64,000 nt of DNA from Buddleja alternifolia (taxonomy: Eukaryota > Streptophyta > Magnoliopsida > Lamiales > Scrophulariaceae): the NCBI GenBank assembly GCA_019426215.1, contig CM033393.1, positions 29,390,591 through 29,454,590 on the forward strand, written 5' to 3'. The notes under the pieces were generated by a model that ran no database searches, was not told the DNA's origin, and was given only the letters and a program-made list of their open reading frames with translations. Below, in pieces: positions 10,296 through 20,747 of this stretch (position 1 is the stretch's first letter; each line of letters begins with the position of its first letter). The position numbers were made by a program, and so were the translations under genes.

Positions 10296-12161
10296 CTTAT
10301 TTTTTTTTTGGTATAAAGTAAGACTTCATTCCCAAACACACAACATTACAAATCTAGACAAAACACAGCATTAACAAATTCATTGTTGTGATCCAAAACT
10401 GAACAGGGGCTCTGTAGATTTACAAATAATCCCCCAACTATAACAATCAAACAATGATAGAATTCAAATAAAGGCTATCTCTAAGAGAAAGATGTTGCAA
10501 CTTAACACCTTGAAATCTAGTAATAAATCCCTTTTCAGTCTGTCAACCAGCAACTGCCATGATCTCCCCTCCTTCACAAAAATTCTCCTATTTCTCTCTT
10601 CCCATACGCCATAAATTACCCCCATCACAGCTGCAATCAGTATTTTCTGTTTCAGTTTCCATTTCCTTAAGCCATATCTCAACCATCTTACCATTCTATT
10701 AAGTTGTAATGGATACCTAGTAGCATTAAGCCAGTTCATGATTTGATGCATAATCTGACGAGTCCATTCACAACCAAAAAACAAATGTTCCACAGTTTCC
10801 ACCAAGCAATCACATAGCACACAGGAGCAGTCATCTAGGAGAATGAATTTCCCCAATCTTTCCCGGGTAAGGAGTTTTCTATGCATTACCAGCCAACCAA
10901 TAAAAGAGTGCTTTGGAATATTAAGTGTATTCCACACAATAGGGGCCTCTCGAAACACTGTTTGACCTCCTTGTAGGTATTCATAGCCACTAGAAATGGT
11001 GTACTGTCCCGATTTAGCATGCATCCATGTATTCCCATTGTATCCAGCCCGCATTTTCCTTTTTACCAAGTCAATTTTCCGCCATGCCCAACTACAGTCA
11101 GAAGGAGGGCTATAATCCCAAAATTCAGTGTCTTTCAGATAAACAGTATGTATCCATTTCACCCATAAAGTGTCTGCTTTCTGAGACAGAGCCCATACGT
11201 GCTTGCCTACCGCAGCTATATTCCACAATTTACAGTTCTTTACATTAAGCCCTCCAAACTTCTTTTTAGCACAAATATTTTCCCAACTTACCAGAGCCAT
11301 TTTCCTCAAGTTATCTTTCCTTCCCCATAGGAACTCTCTACATTTTTTTTCAATTTCTTTCATAACAGCTTGGGGTTGGAGAAAAATACAAGACCAATAT
11401 GTATGAAGTGACATCAATACTGAATTAATCAGTTGACACCTCCCTGCATAAGACAGATTTCTAGAAGCCCAGCAATTAAGCTTTAGAGTCATTTTTTCAA
11501 CCAAAGTGTGACAATCCTGCCTAGTCCATTTGATAGGAGATAAGGGAACTCCAAGATATCGCAATGGGAAATCTCCCTCTCTAATTAATCCAGTCATTTG
11601 CAGCAACTCCTCCTTAAGATCTTGTGATACCCCTCTTATGAACATATTGGATTTCCCCTGATTTGCACACAGCCCTGTAGTACCAGAAAATTCTTGAAAC
11701 CTCTCCCAAAGAGTGTAAACTGACTGAGGAGATGCCTTGCAAAAGAGCATCAAGTCATCAACAAAACAGATATTGGTCAAATTCAAGTGTTTGCAGGCTG
11801 GATGGTATCTAAACTTATCATTCTATGTGGCTATCTGTAGACTTCTAGTTAAGTACTAAATGACTAGAACAAAGAGCAAAGGGGACATTCGATCCCCTTG
11901 CCTAATCCCCCTCTGACGATGAAAAAATCCATGGTTTTCCCCATTTAACACCACAGTATATGTGGCTGTTGTGACACACTCCATGACCCATTTACAGAAA
12001 GTTTGTGGAAATCTGTACCCCTCCAACATTTCTTTCAAAAAAGCCCAATCTACAAAATCATATGCCTTTTGAATGTCTATTTTCATCAAACATCTAGGAG
12101 ACACCTTCTTCCTATTGTATAATCTAATGAGCTCTTGACTAATAAGTACATTATCAATTAT
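10296..12161 (-). mobile_element. 5'-truncated L1-like LINE with TSD
   Basis: The flanks repeat the same target: TGTATATACTACCGATTTT at 10277-10295 and TGTATACTACCGATTTT at 12162-12178, differing by one TA. On the minus strand the element ends in a short A-rich tail (plus-strand T run near 10300). Its 5' end is cut inside reverse transcriptase, as in incomplete target-primed reverse transcription. The insertion lies inside a MITE. Confidence 0.85.
10464..12150 (-). pseudogene. LINE reverse transcriptase, C-terminal part, with stops
   Basis: One minus-strand frame runs from about 12150 to 10464, broken by stops near 11855 and 11820 between the two open pieces (11856-12104 and 10464-11786). 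The start is inside the RT domain (DNVLISQELI, then KIDIQKAYDFVDW with the first catalytic Asp). RQGDRMSPLLF and FVDDLMLF follow, the second being the catalytic box, usually FADD. The C-terminal part has the zinc-binding region of plant LINE polyproteins (KIPKHSFIGWLVMHRKLLTRERL, then C-X2-C and H-X4-C in CVLCDCLVETVEHLFFGC). Endonuclease and ORF1 are absent through 5' truncation, so it cannot move by itself. Confidence 0.88.
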
Positions 12162-12312
12162 TGTATACTACCGATTTTTCACTTCTCCTAGTTTTGGTAA
12201 GAAATCACATGCAATTAATTGATTTTAATAGATTTAATATATTCATACTTTCTAAATTAAGGGGCGGTGGCGGTGAAAAAACGGTGGTATATAGCATTTT
12301 TCATTATTATAT

Positions 12313-12460
12313 ACGTGGAAGCAGTATTGGCGCCTACACCACCATGCAAACCTCCCGTCATCCACCTGCCAAAGCTCCAAAGCATCTCCATTTCACAATC
12401 ATATACTCTATCAGCCACGTACTACTTAACATGCAAACCCTTCTGAATTCCAATATATAC
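12313..12460 (+). promoter_or_regulatory. Seed-type promoter of the 2S albumin gene
   Basis: Upstream of the start codon are an ABRE-like ACGTGG (12313-12318), RY-core CATGCA at 12343-12348 and 12430-12435, an E-box CACCTG (12363-12368), CACGT (12416-12420), and a TATA-like AATATATAC (12452-12460) about 60 bp before the ATG. ABRE plus RY elements bind bZIP and B3 (ABI3/FUS3-type) factors in seed storage promoters; function here is inferred. TE sequence begins at 12298, so any further upstream elements are displaced. Confidence 0.55.
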
Positions 12461-12518
12461 CCCCAGACTTCATTTTCATTTCATCATCAGTCATCTCATT
12501 AATTTCGACTAAATTCAT

Positions 12519-12974
12519 ATGGCGAGGTTCACCGTGTTCATAGTCACATTGATTGTTCTTTCGGCTGCCACAGCCATCTCCCCGTACCATGCCGCCTCCA
12601 CTACCACCACGACCGTGGAGATTGTGAATCCAAGGGAGTCAGAGCAGTGCCGCCAGCAAATTGGGCTGCAGCGGCTGAGTTCTTGCCAGCAATACCTTAG
12701 ATCTAGCAGCCGATTTGAGTCGTCGATTATGCCGGAAAATGAGAGCGGGTGGAGAGAGACGTTTCCGCAGTGCTGTGAGGATCTTGAGCAGATAAATGAG
12801 GAGTGTAGATGCGAAGCTATAAAGCAGATAGCACAGCAAGAACGACAAGTAGAAAGGGTGCAAGGGAGAGAGATGCGAGAGATGTTGCAGACTGCACAAA
12901 GTTTGCCTGCCTTATGTCGCATTTCACCTCGCTACTGTCAAAATATCCCAGGAGGATCTGGCACTATGTTTTAG
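12519..12974 (+). CDS. 2S albumin seed storage protein precursor
   Basis: This intronless 151-residue precursor has a hydrophobic signal peptide (about residues 1-19) and eight cysteines at 44, 56, 85, 86, 96, 98, 133 and 140. That gives C-X11-C-X28-CC-X9-CXC-X34-C-X6-C, the skeleton of 2S albumins in the prolamin superfamily. Such proteins enter the secretory pathway, are usually cleaved into disulfide-linked small and large chains, and are stored in seed protein vacuoles as nitrogen and sulfur reserve. Q and E/R richness fits. The start is the first ATG after the promoter motifs. The frame is intact; this is the only clear host gene here and probably functional. Its small size and cysteine spacing also recall nsLTPs, but the CXC spacing favours 2S albumin. 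Confidence 0.93.
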   Translation: MARFTVFIVTLIVLSAATAISPYHAASTTTTTVEIVNPRESEQCRQQIGLQRLSSCQQYLRSSSRFESSIMPENESGWRETFPQCCEDLEQINEECRCEAIKQIAQQERQVERVQGREMREMLQTAQSLPALCRISPRYCQNIPGGSGTMF

Positions 12975-13003
12975 GTGTTATATGTAACATGCATGAACAA
13001 TTA

Positions 13004-13009
13004 AATAAA
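13004..13009 (+). terminator. Poly(A) signal of the 2S albumin gene
   Basis: AATAAA lies 30 bp after the stop codon, a usual place for a plant near-upstream polyadenylation element. Confidence 0.6.
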
Positions 13010-13476
13010 ACCTCCTCCTGCTTTTGCAGGATTAGTTTCTTGGATTGTTTCTATATGTTGAGTTTGACTCATTTAATTTGTTAGGTAAGAACTCAAATAG
13101 TACTGACGTTTCTGATATTTGAAATGGGGACAAAAAAAGAAAATACTCGTAACTTTGCTAGAACAAATTATTTTTATTTAGAAAAATCAATTGCATTAAA
13201 AAGAAAGATATAACAAAAAAGTGCACAAGGTACTACCTCGCCACAACAACCAGTCTACATCAAACTAGAACCATAAGCTAATAGAATATGTCATCTGATC
13301 CTGTACTCTTGCTTAGGCCCTATAACCCGTGCAATGTCCAATAATGAACCAACTACTAAACCCATTTAGCGAGCTCCAGTCGATCAATCTCTAACCAGTT
13401 GATTTGGAGAGTCAAGTGTAAAGCACCCCTCCGACTATTACTCGAGTAAAGTAGGGCTCAGGAGGACTAAGTAGGG
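13010..13476. other. Stretch downstream of the albumin gene
   Basis: No gene is recognised. AAGTAGGGCTCA occurs twice (near 13450 and 13469), just before the truncated LTR of Copia B. Confidence 0.4.
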
Positions 13477-13489
13477 CTCATCTTGATTT

Positions 13490-13633
13490 CACATATTAAA
13501 AGTTGGTTCAGAATTCAACATACGCGAAGAACGGTAATTGAATTCAAAACCCAATTTAAATATGTGAAATCGAGATGAGCCACATGAGAGTTTTTTCTTT
13601 CCGCTGTGTTTTTATGTTTTAAAAATCCCAACA
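13490..13633 (+). repeat. Truncated 5' LTR of Copia B (3' end only)
   Basis: The sequence up to CCCAACA (13633) matches the 3' end of the solo LTR at 15655-17261 read on its minus strand (GGTTCAGAATTCAACATACG and following). About the first 1.4 kb is missing. An inverted repeat straddles the break (13477-13497 against 13558-13578). Confidence 0.75.
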
Positions 13634-13634
13634 G

Positions 13635-13645
13635 TGGTATCAGAG
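13635..13645 (+). other. Primer binding site of Copia B
   Basis: TGGTATCAGAG follows the LTR end by one base: the initiator Met-tRNA site on the plus strand. Confidence 0.85.
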
Positions 13646-15418
13646 TCAATCTCTAATTTTTGTATTTAATTGATTACGTGATTATGTGATTTTCACGTTT
13701 TTGAAGCATGTTTTTGAATATGTTTTTTGTGATAGTAATCCATGATTTTTCTTTCATGTATGTTGTGAATTGATGACTTGTGAATTGAAAAATCTGATTT
13801 TTGTGAGAATCGGGTCCGAAAAATCCCGCGATGAGCGCAACGGGAACAACGCGCGGCCAAGCCGCAGCGCACGGCACGCGCACGTCGTGCCGTGCGCCTG
13901 GCGTACGGGGGCCTTCGTAGGCCCGGGCCCTTAAAGGGTTGGGTTATTTTTCCTCGGGTCCAATTTTTTGAGTAAATGGGTTTTGGGTTATTTTAATTAT
14001 CTGGGCGGGTCAAAAGGATGATGACCCAAATTTAATTAAATAAGCCCAAATTGTTTTAATTAAAAATACAGATTTTTCAATAAATTAGTTTTGGGCCTAC
14101 TTAATTGAATTTTAATATGCCAATGATTGGTAATTTATATTTGATGAAATCGAGCCCAAATTGTTTTTATTGAATATTATTAATTTAAATGAAATAATTA
14201 ATTAATGATTCTTGGAGGATCTTTTAATTAAGCTATTTATTTAAATATAATATTCTCACTAAATGGTTTATTATCATAAATGCCAATAAAATTTGGAATT
14301 TTATTGAGGAAATTAATTAGTTGGACTAATTAATTATTAACTTAATCACCAACATAAATGTTTTAAATAACGCGATCATGTATTATGTGATGGTGACATT
14401 TATTCATGGGCTTAGGTTGCTTTCTTTTGATTGTATTTCTTTTGATGGGTTGTAAGGGCCGGATTTGAGCCCGTTTATTTTATTTCTAGAATTATGTATA
14501 GATTGTTAACTTAATCTCATGTAATAGATAGAAAAAGAATAGGCCTTCAAGAAGAGATCAATCCAAAAGAAGAGAAGTTTGGAGCCCAAGAAGATTAGCT
14601 AGGCTTTTCTTTTAATTTTATGATAGCCCATTGGCTTGGACCCTTTAGATAAAGCCCATGGATAAATGTGTTGGTTTATTGCTTTCGATGCATGTTCATT
14701 AGTTGTTTGAAGCATGTATGTTATCAATATGCACTATATGTAAATATAAAATAATGTGCAAAGTGAGACTTAGATAAATGTTTAGAACATGAATTCTCCC
14801 AATTAAAAATTATACTAAGTTAGTAAGGGGTGCTAGGCATCCTTTCCCTCCACTAAACTTAATAGAGTTTAGATTTAAACCTAGTATATGGCATTTTCCC
14901 AGTAAGTGGGGGTCATATATCAAGATTTAATTCTAAAATTTTATTAAGTGCATTGGATGCCTTAATCGAGACATATTTCACCCCAAATATCGTTAAAGGG
15001 TTGCAAGGTGAAATTCAAATGTTAGATTATGAGGAGTTAGTGGGAATAAACATAGATAGTCCACAAAGTCTATAAATCGTTGAAGGGTTGTGGTTTTTGT
15101 GGGTTATGGGAAAAACAAGGTTGGACCGTCTATTGGATAGATTGATGTTGGACATCACATTAATTAAGTAATGGATCAAATATCGTTAAAGGGTTGTAAT
15201 CCGTTGCATTAATTAAAGAACTCAATCCCCACTACAAAACTATAAACAACGATCACTTCCATTTTTCACAGTGGAAGTGTGAATCTCGAAAAATGTAGTG
15301 GGAGCCAAGTTATAAGTCGAAGTCTGTGATTTTAAACTTGGTTTTAGTTAGTTACAAACATCTAATTAAGTCTGGTTTATGTTCTGCAGTTATTTGATTT
15401 ATCTCTCTCAAAACAAAA
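13646..15418 (+). other. Leader of Copia B
   Basis: About 1.8 kb of noncoding, mostly AT-rich sequence between primer site and gag, with a GC-rich hairpin at 13867-13897. No supported ORF. Its length resembles the Copia A leader. Confidence 0.6.
13867..13897 (+). other. Perfect 12-bp GC hairpin in the Copia B leader
   Basis: GCGCACGGCACG (13867-13878) and CGTGCCGTGCGC (13886-13897) are exact complements around a seven-base loop, about 220 nt after the primer site. Confidence 0.8.
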
Positions 15419-15654
15419 ATGACTATCAACCCACTTTCCGTTTTACTCGAAAAGAACATCCTTACCGGATCTAACTAAGTGGACTGGCTAAGGAACTTGA
15501 GAATAGTTCTCAACATGGAGTCATTGGGATATGTGTTGGACGTTGACATCCCTGCTCCGCCTGCCAGAACATGTGCCAATGAGGAAGACGTCCAAGCTTA
15601 TGAAAAGTGGGTGAAGGACGACGTCCGAGTGCATGGGTACATTCTTGGCTCAAT
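15419..15654 (+). pseudogene. Copia B gag, first piece
   Basis: The frame starts at ATG 15419 and reads as a copia gag N-terminus; an in-frame TAA replaces the usual residue just before DWLRNLRIVL. It continues through EDVQAYEKWVKDDVRVHGYILGS and is then cut by a solo LTR at 15655. The continuation resumes at 17267 after the TSD. Gag would form the particle shell. This copy is dead through the nonsense codon and two insertions. Confidence 0.8.
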
Positions 15655-17261
15655 TGTTGGGAAAAATTTCATAAAATCAAAAACGCGGCGGAAGAATAAA
15701 AGTTAAAATCCCAGTGGTTCATCTCTATTTCGCGTATTTAAATTGGGTTTCGAATTCAATTACCGTTCTCCCGTATGTTGAATTCTGAACCAGCTTTTGC
15801 AGTCCTTTCTTGAACAGCAAATCCGTCACTGTCTCTAAATTGCCACGCCGGAGTCAAAAACGAAAATCTTCTTCTTTCTTCTTGATGAAGACGGCTGGAG
15901 AGAGAAAGAAGAGGTGGAGAATTTTACTTGGAGAGAAAGTTTGTGTATTGTTGACTTCTTAGGTTAATTTTCTCTAAGTAGTATATTTATACTACAATGA
16001 AACAATAACCTAGGCTAATTTTACCCCCTCATGGACGCCCACTTTGTGGCCTTTTAGCCATCGGGCTTTAGCCCTATTTAATTAATTAAATAATTAATAT
16101 TATTTATCTAATAAATTAATTAATTAAATAATCAATTAAATCCATGTTAATATTATAATTAAATTCCTCTAATGAATTAATTAATTCATTAACTTAATTA
16201 ATTAATGAAATCATCTAATGATTAATTAATTATCTCGATATCCAATACCAAAAACTCTCTCAAGTCTTTTTCCATGATTTTCTTTTTGCACTTCCTTTAA
16301 GCGCGACTCTTTAGGTTCGTCTCAAAAGACAATTGGGAGGAAACCAAAAGGATGTGAGTAACACCTAGCCAGTCACGTGGCTCACATCGTATCCCAATTG
16401 AGAACGAATGAATAGGATCATTACAAACCATATACGATGTGAATACCGTACGAGTATAAACCTTTTATTCTTATATCCCAGTCAAGTGAGAGTCATGGTT
16501 TTAGTCAAACTCATATGACTTCACCATATGCTTAGCTCATAATGAGTCGAGGTCATTTTATGCTTTGGCCAAAGACTTTTAACCTCACTCATTCATGATT
16601 GCATAGGATATTTAACTCATTCACTTATGAGAGAATAAATCTCATTTTGCTAATCAGTTAACAATGCTACTTTCCCATCAAGTCGCACTTCGAGGTCGAT
16701 CGCACTAAAGGGTGATTTGGATCTAACTACTCTAATGAAAGACTTGATGTCACAAGTACATCTTCAACTCGATTCCACAGGTATAAGGTTCACGCGTACC
16801 TATCACAACTTATCAGTTTCATCATTGACTGTCAGTGAGTGAATACCCATGTGATCAAACTGATGTGAGCCGTGTTCGAACATATTAGTCCAATTTATAT
16901 GTCCATGACATATGTTCCCACTATCATTCCCATAGTGTTCGACTGGCACTTTCTCTGTCAAAACTTATATCATGCAAGTCCTTGTTCTGTATTGATGTCC
17001 ATTCAAATACTTTCTTAAACTTGCGAACCCTACTTAGAGAATAAGGATCAAACCCTTCTAGTGCCATTCTTCCTATCCCATAGGAAGTAGAAGGTTTGCC
17101 TTATTCTCAAGGACTTTACGTTGTTTATTAACACCTTACAAATGCCTATAAGAAAACAACAAGATAATGCCTTATATATCATAAAAAGATATTGTTTAGT
17201 TACAAGTTAATGCCCTATAAATCTATCCTCTTTATGGCATTTTAAGGCATACACTCTAACA
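15655..17261 (-). mobile_element. Solo LTR of the Copia B family, TSD TCAAT
   Basis: A 1,607-bp segment begins TGTTGG and ends CTAACA on the plus strand and is flanked by TCAAT on both sides (15650-15654 and 17262-17266). Its sequence matches the Copia B LTRs in reverse orientation. There is no internal region, so LTR-LTR recombination has probably removed the rest. A TATA-like TATAAATA reads on the minus strand near 15984-15992. It interrupts Copia B gag. Confidence 0.92.
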
Positions 17262-17266
17262 TCAAT

Positions 17267-17530
17267 GACAAACGAGCTCTAGAAGCCCCACAAAAAGAGG
17301 ACCACTGCGAGGGCTATCTTGGCACACTTGGTTGAGCTCTATGGTGAGCATAGTCGTACTGCTAGATATGAGATATCTAAAGAGCTCTTCGAGGCCAAAA
17401 TGAGAGAATGTGAGAAAGTTGGGGATCATGTCCTCAAGATGATCTCGAGGATCGAGAGATTGGAGACTCTCGATTTTACTATGAACGAACATCTTCAAAC
17501 CGATCTTATCTTGCAGTCTCTTATTGATTC
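17267..17530 (+). pseudogene. Copia B gag, second piece
   Basis: After the solo LTR the gag resumes, with one frame break, and runs through HLVELYGEHSRTARYEISKE and a helical stretch ending SLIDS at 17530, where Copia C begins. The region corresponds to the middle of a UBN2-type copia gag. The following residues read from 17531 belong to the LTR of Copia C and are not gag. Confidence 0.8.
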
Positions 17531-19362
17531 TGTTGGTCCCAAGTGGTATACGAAAGGATCTAGAAGGGGGGGGGTTGAATAGACCCTGAAGTCTTTTTCG
17601 ACTTCTAAAAATTCGTATCACTTTGAAGTATTTGAACGCTCGGAAAGCTTTGAGCGCTGGGTGCGGCGCTTGAGAGATAATGACTTAAGCGCTAGTTTTA
17701 GGCGCTTGGGAAAAGTTAACTTAGACTTGGTGATTTCAACGCTTACCAAAGTAGGGCAGAGTTTAGTCACTAAATCAGGGTTAGCACAGCGGAAGTATTT
17801 TATAGCTTAGCGTTCGGTTTGTTAATCAAAAGTAGTCGCTTAGTTGTTTTAAAACTTTATCAGATTGTATGCAATATGAATAGTAAAGTAGTAAAACAGT
17901 AAATGCTTAAAGCGGTAAATGACACAAGATATTTGTAAGGTTCACTGGGTGATGTAATCCCAGCTACGTCCTTCTTCTCCTTTTATCAGGGAGGTTTTCC
18001 ACTATGATGATTATCGAAGAGTCACACAGAGACTTCTACAAAATAGAGTGAGATTGGATATGATCTCGGAACTCCTTGGTCACACAGATTTCAGCTCCAT
18101 TAAAGACCTTTTATCCCCTTGCTTCTTTCACTCAGAAATGGTGCAAGTTACGCTTGATCTCGGAGCTCCTTGGTCACACAGATTTCAGCTCCAATAGAGA
18201 TCTTCTTCCACAAGCTTCTTTTACACAAAAATATTGCTTGTAAGTCAACAAGCTTTCTCACTCAGATGAAAGGTGTTGATGGTTTTGTTCACGGGTTTGT
18301 TTGTTTTTGGAAAGTTCAAACAACTTGGAGATATCTCAATAGTAGTGTAGGTTCTTCTTAAAAAGAGGTTTGAGATATGAGTGACTGTCTAGGAATGTAT
18401 TTGAGAAAGCTTAAAAGGTTTCGGCTCTAAAGTGTATAAGCTCTTTCTAAAGAAAAATTCAGCAACGTTTTGGACCCTTTTACTTATTTTTACGTCCAGA
18501 TGTTTTTCTATATCTATCTCTCTCTTGTCCCTTTTGTTGAAAAGGTTATTTATAGATTGTTATGAGATTTTGTCTGTTGGACACGGTTGGAATCTCGTTT
18601 CCCTAAACATTCCATGAGTTCTGACAATCCTAACTTTGGGTATATTTAATTGGTTAGGCATGGTCTTGGTTTCATAAATCTGACAGTCTCGGTCAAAGAT
18701 ATGGCTTGCCCATAAGTTGTAGTGCTTATATTTTAATAGCACTTATCCGACTTTTGATGCATCTTGTCTTATTTCCGTTTGGGAATAATTTCCGTTGATT
18801 CATGCATCTTTGATAACTTGGGTTTGAATCTTCAGGTTACGCTTGGAGAACTAGGCGCTTGAGCCTTTGGAGTTTAGGCTTTTTGAAAGTGGCCTTCTTT
18901 GTTAATCAGACGCTTGAGAAAGGTCACAATCTTTGCCCGATTCTTTAGACGCTTGTCCTTTCACTTTATCTTTGATAGACTCACTCAGAATTCTATCATT
19001 GACTTAGTGTTAAGTACTTGGTCTAAGGTCCATAACAAATCTTGAGCGCTGAGTTCGTAACCCGGGATAGTCTTTTAGCGTTTGACGGACGCTTGAGACT
19101 AATCTTTATCTTTACTGTTTCTTCAGACGCTTGATCTTCAACTTCATCACTTGGTAGACTCACACAGAATTCTTCTAGTGATTTAGTATCACATTCTTAG
19201 TCTAAACTCTATAAAGATAAAAATACAAGCCTAGTATAAAAACACGAGCTTTCAGGCGCTTACACATTTGTTCTACGAAAGCTTTTATACTTTACATTTC
19301 TTGGGGTCTAACATGGGATCCTAATTGTCATCATCAAAACATCTAACATGAAATTCCTAACA
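17531..19362 (-). repeat. 3' LTR of Copia C
   Basis: It begins TGTTGGTCCC and ends CCTAACA on the plus strand, and is nearly identical to 37207-39043. I counted 14 CGCTT or AAGCG words in it. The ORFs inside have no support as genes. Confidence 0.92.
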
Positions 19363-19376
19363 ATTTCCCCCTTTTT
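19363..19376 (-). other. Polypurine tract of Copia C
   Basis: AAAAAGGGGGAAAT on the minus strand directly adjoins the 3' LTR, the place where plus-strand DNA synthesis is primed. Confidence 0.85.
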
Positions 19377-19602
19377 GATGATGGCAATACTTACTCTTTT
19401 ATAGTTCAAGAGTTAGACGGCCAAAAAATAAAGGTTAGCGTTGGTTAGTAAGTTAGTTAAGGTTAGTTGAGCTTCAACGAGGTGTTTCAGCTGAAAAATG
19501 CATTATATATATCATTGAAGGTACATGCATTTTTACAACTGAAATAAGGAAAAGATGAAAGCAAGAAAAGCAGAAGTACAATCAAGATCGTGACTTGATC
19601 TT

Positions 19603-19803
19603 TTATCTCTTGGTCATTTCTGCGCGGATTGCCTCAGTTATTTGATCTTCTAATGTCATCATCACATCATGATCTTTATTGATTATATACTTGTTTTCAT
19701 CTACTTGCTTTTGTTTGAAAGCAACGTAATGCTTATCCCATTCATCTGGGTCAATACCCATATACCTTAAGCAAATTCTGAAGGTTCGATTTAGATCAGA
19801 CAT
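19603..19803 (-). CDS. Small ORF at the 3' end of Copia C, possible continuation of the preceding ORF
   Basis: A 66-codon ORF starting MSDLNRTF and ending RAEMTKR begins 14 bp after the stop of the upstream ORF, in another frame. Its acidic-basic, helical composition and tight spacing suggest that it was the C-terminal end of the upstream protein, lost by a frameshift, but an independent ORF is also possible. No known domain was recognised. It lies between the extra ORFs and the polypurine tract. Confidence 0.4.
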   Translation of the reverse strand: MSDLNRTFRICLRYMGIDPDEWDKHYVAFKQKQVDENKYIINKDHDVMMTLEDQITEAIRAEMTKR

Positions 19804-19817
19804 CTTCCTTTCCGCAG

Positions 19818-20747
19818 CTACTTTTTCTGGATTGGTAGATTCTGGAATGGACGCTCTGGAAAGAGGGATGTCAAACTGCTCAACCAGTGCTCTGGAAGAT
19901 CTGGATAGAGCGCTCTTGGAGTTTCTTTTTTACTGGGCGCTCCAGTAGGGGCAAAAGTGGTTACCCAAGATGGATAGGGATCTTGCTCTTTATTTTGTAT
20001 AGGAGGAGGAGTGGGAGTATGTTGACGCTTGGGCGGCGGAGGAGGATCTTGAGCGCTTGATGTTGAAGTTTTCCTCTTCTCCCCTTTCTTCTTCTCTTCC
20101 CCCTTATTGCCATCATCAGTCGGCATAAAATGCTGAGTAAGGAGACTGATTTGAGTAGCAATCTGAGCGACAGAGGCCTCAAGAGTGTTAAGGCGCTGAT
20201 CGAAATGTTCTTTCATGACCAGGAGTTGGGCTTGAGTAGCGTCTGTCAGAGAGGTCTCTAGAGTAGTGAAGCGGTTGATAATGTCTTCTTTCAAGGCCAG
20301 GTGACTCGCCTGAGTAGCGTCAGCCATTTGCTGAAATTTCTGAAGGCCTTCAGTCATGGTCGCTTGAGCAGAAGAAACCGCAGGATTAACGGGAAGCTTG
20401 AAGCTAGACGTGTGTTTGAGTGATTCCATTGGGACTTGATAAGCAGGGTCAAACACGGTCCCTTGAAGCTCCGGGTCAATAATAGACTTGGTGGAAGCAG
20501 TAGAGTCAGAAGCAGATGGACTGTCAACAGGAATAGGTGCTTGAGGTTGATCTGTGGAGTCCTCAGCAATAATGGGCGCTGGCGAGACATGCAACCTTTC
20601 AACAGGCGCTTCGGCAATGGGTGGCGCTGGCAGTGCATCCAATTGTTCAATTGGCGCTTCAACCGTGACTGATTCGATACGGCTAAAGTCCGTAAAGTTG
20701 AATTCCATGCCGGCAAATGGCTCATCTGCATATGGATATGTAGCACT
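19818..20747 (-). CDS. Second extra ORF of Copia C, in frame with the 965-codon ORF across one TAG
   Basis: After the TAG at 20748-20750 the same frame stays open for 13 codons to an ATG at 20708 and then for 296 codons to 19818. It has an acidic, proline-rich N-terminal part (repeats of APIEQL-, APVERL-type text), then two similar helical segments (ASHLALKEDIINRFTTLE and AQLLVMKEHFDQRLNTLE) that look like a tandem coiled coil near residues 115-190, then a K/P-rich tail. I recognise no catalytic motif. Frame continuity suggests one ancestral protein of about 1,275 residues, split by a nonsense codon or joined by readthrough. Function unknown; an envelope-like or structural role is only suggested by position. 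Confidence 0.6.
   Translation of the reverse strand, partial: SATYPYADEPFAGMEFNFTDFSRIESVTVEAPIEQLDALPAPPIAEAPVERLHVSPAPIIAEDSTDQPQAPIPVDSPSASDSTASTKSIIDPELQGTVFDPAYQVPMESLKHTSSFKLPVNPAVSSAQATMTEGLQKFQQMADATQASHLALKEDIINRFTTLETSLTDATQAQLLVMKEHFDQRLNTLEASVAQIATQISLLTQHFMPTDDGNKGEEKKKGEKRKTSTSSAQDPPPPPKRQHTPTPPPIQNKEQDPYPSWVTTFAPTGAPSKKETPRALYPDLPEHWLSSLTSLFPERPFQNLPIQKK

Larger units (their letters stand above)
10260..12298. mobile_element. Small MITE, split by a LINE
   Basis: A perfect 16-bp inverted repeat marks the ends: AATGCTATATACCACC at 10260-10275 and its complement at 12283-12298. Without the LINE between 10296 and 12161, and counting the duplicated target once, the MITE is only about 154 bp long. 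It carries no gene. Its right end is 220 bp upstream of the albumin start codon. Confidence 0.75.

Noticed and set aside
12515..12922. Minus-strand ORFs of 135 and 86 codons over the 2S albumin gene
   Set aside because: They are antisense shadows of a well-supported coding sequence.
17531..17582. Apparent continuation of Copia B gag past 17530
   Set aside because: The reading frame simply runs into the Copia C LTR; the TSD at 17526-17530 marks the junction.
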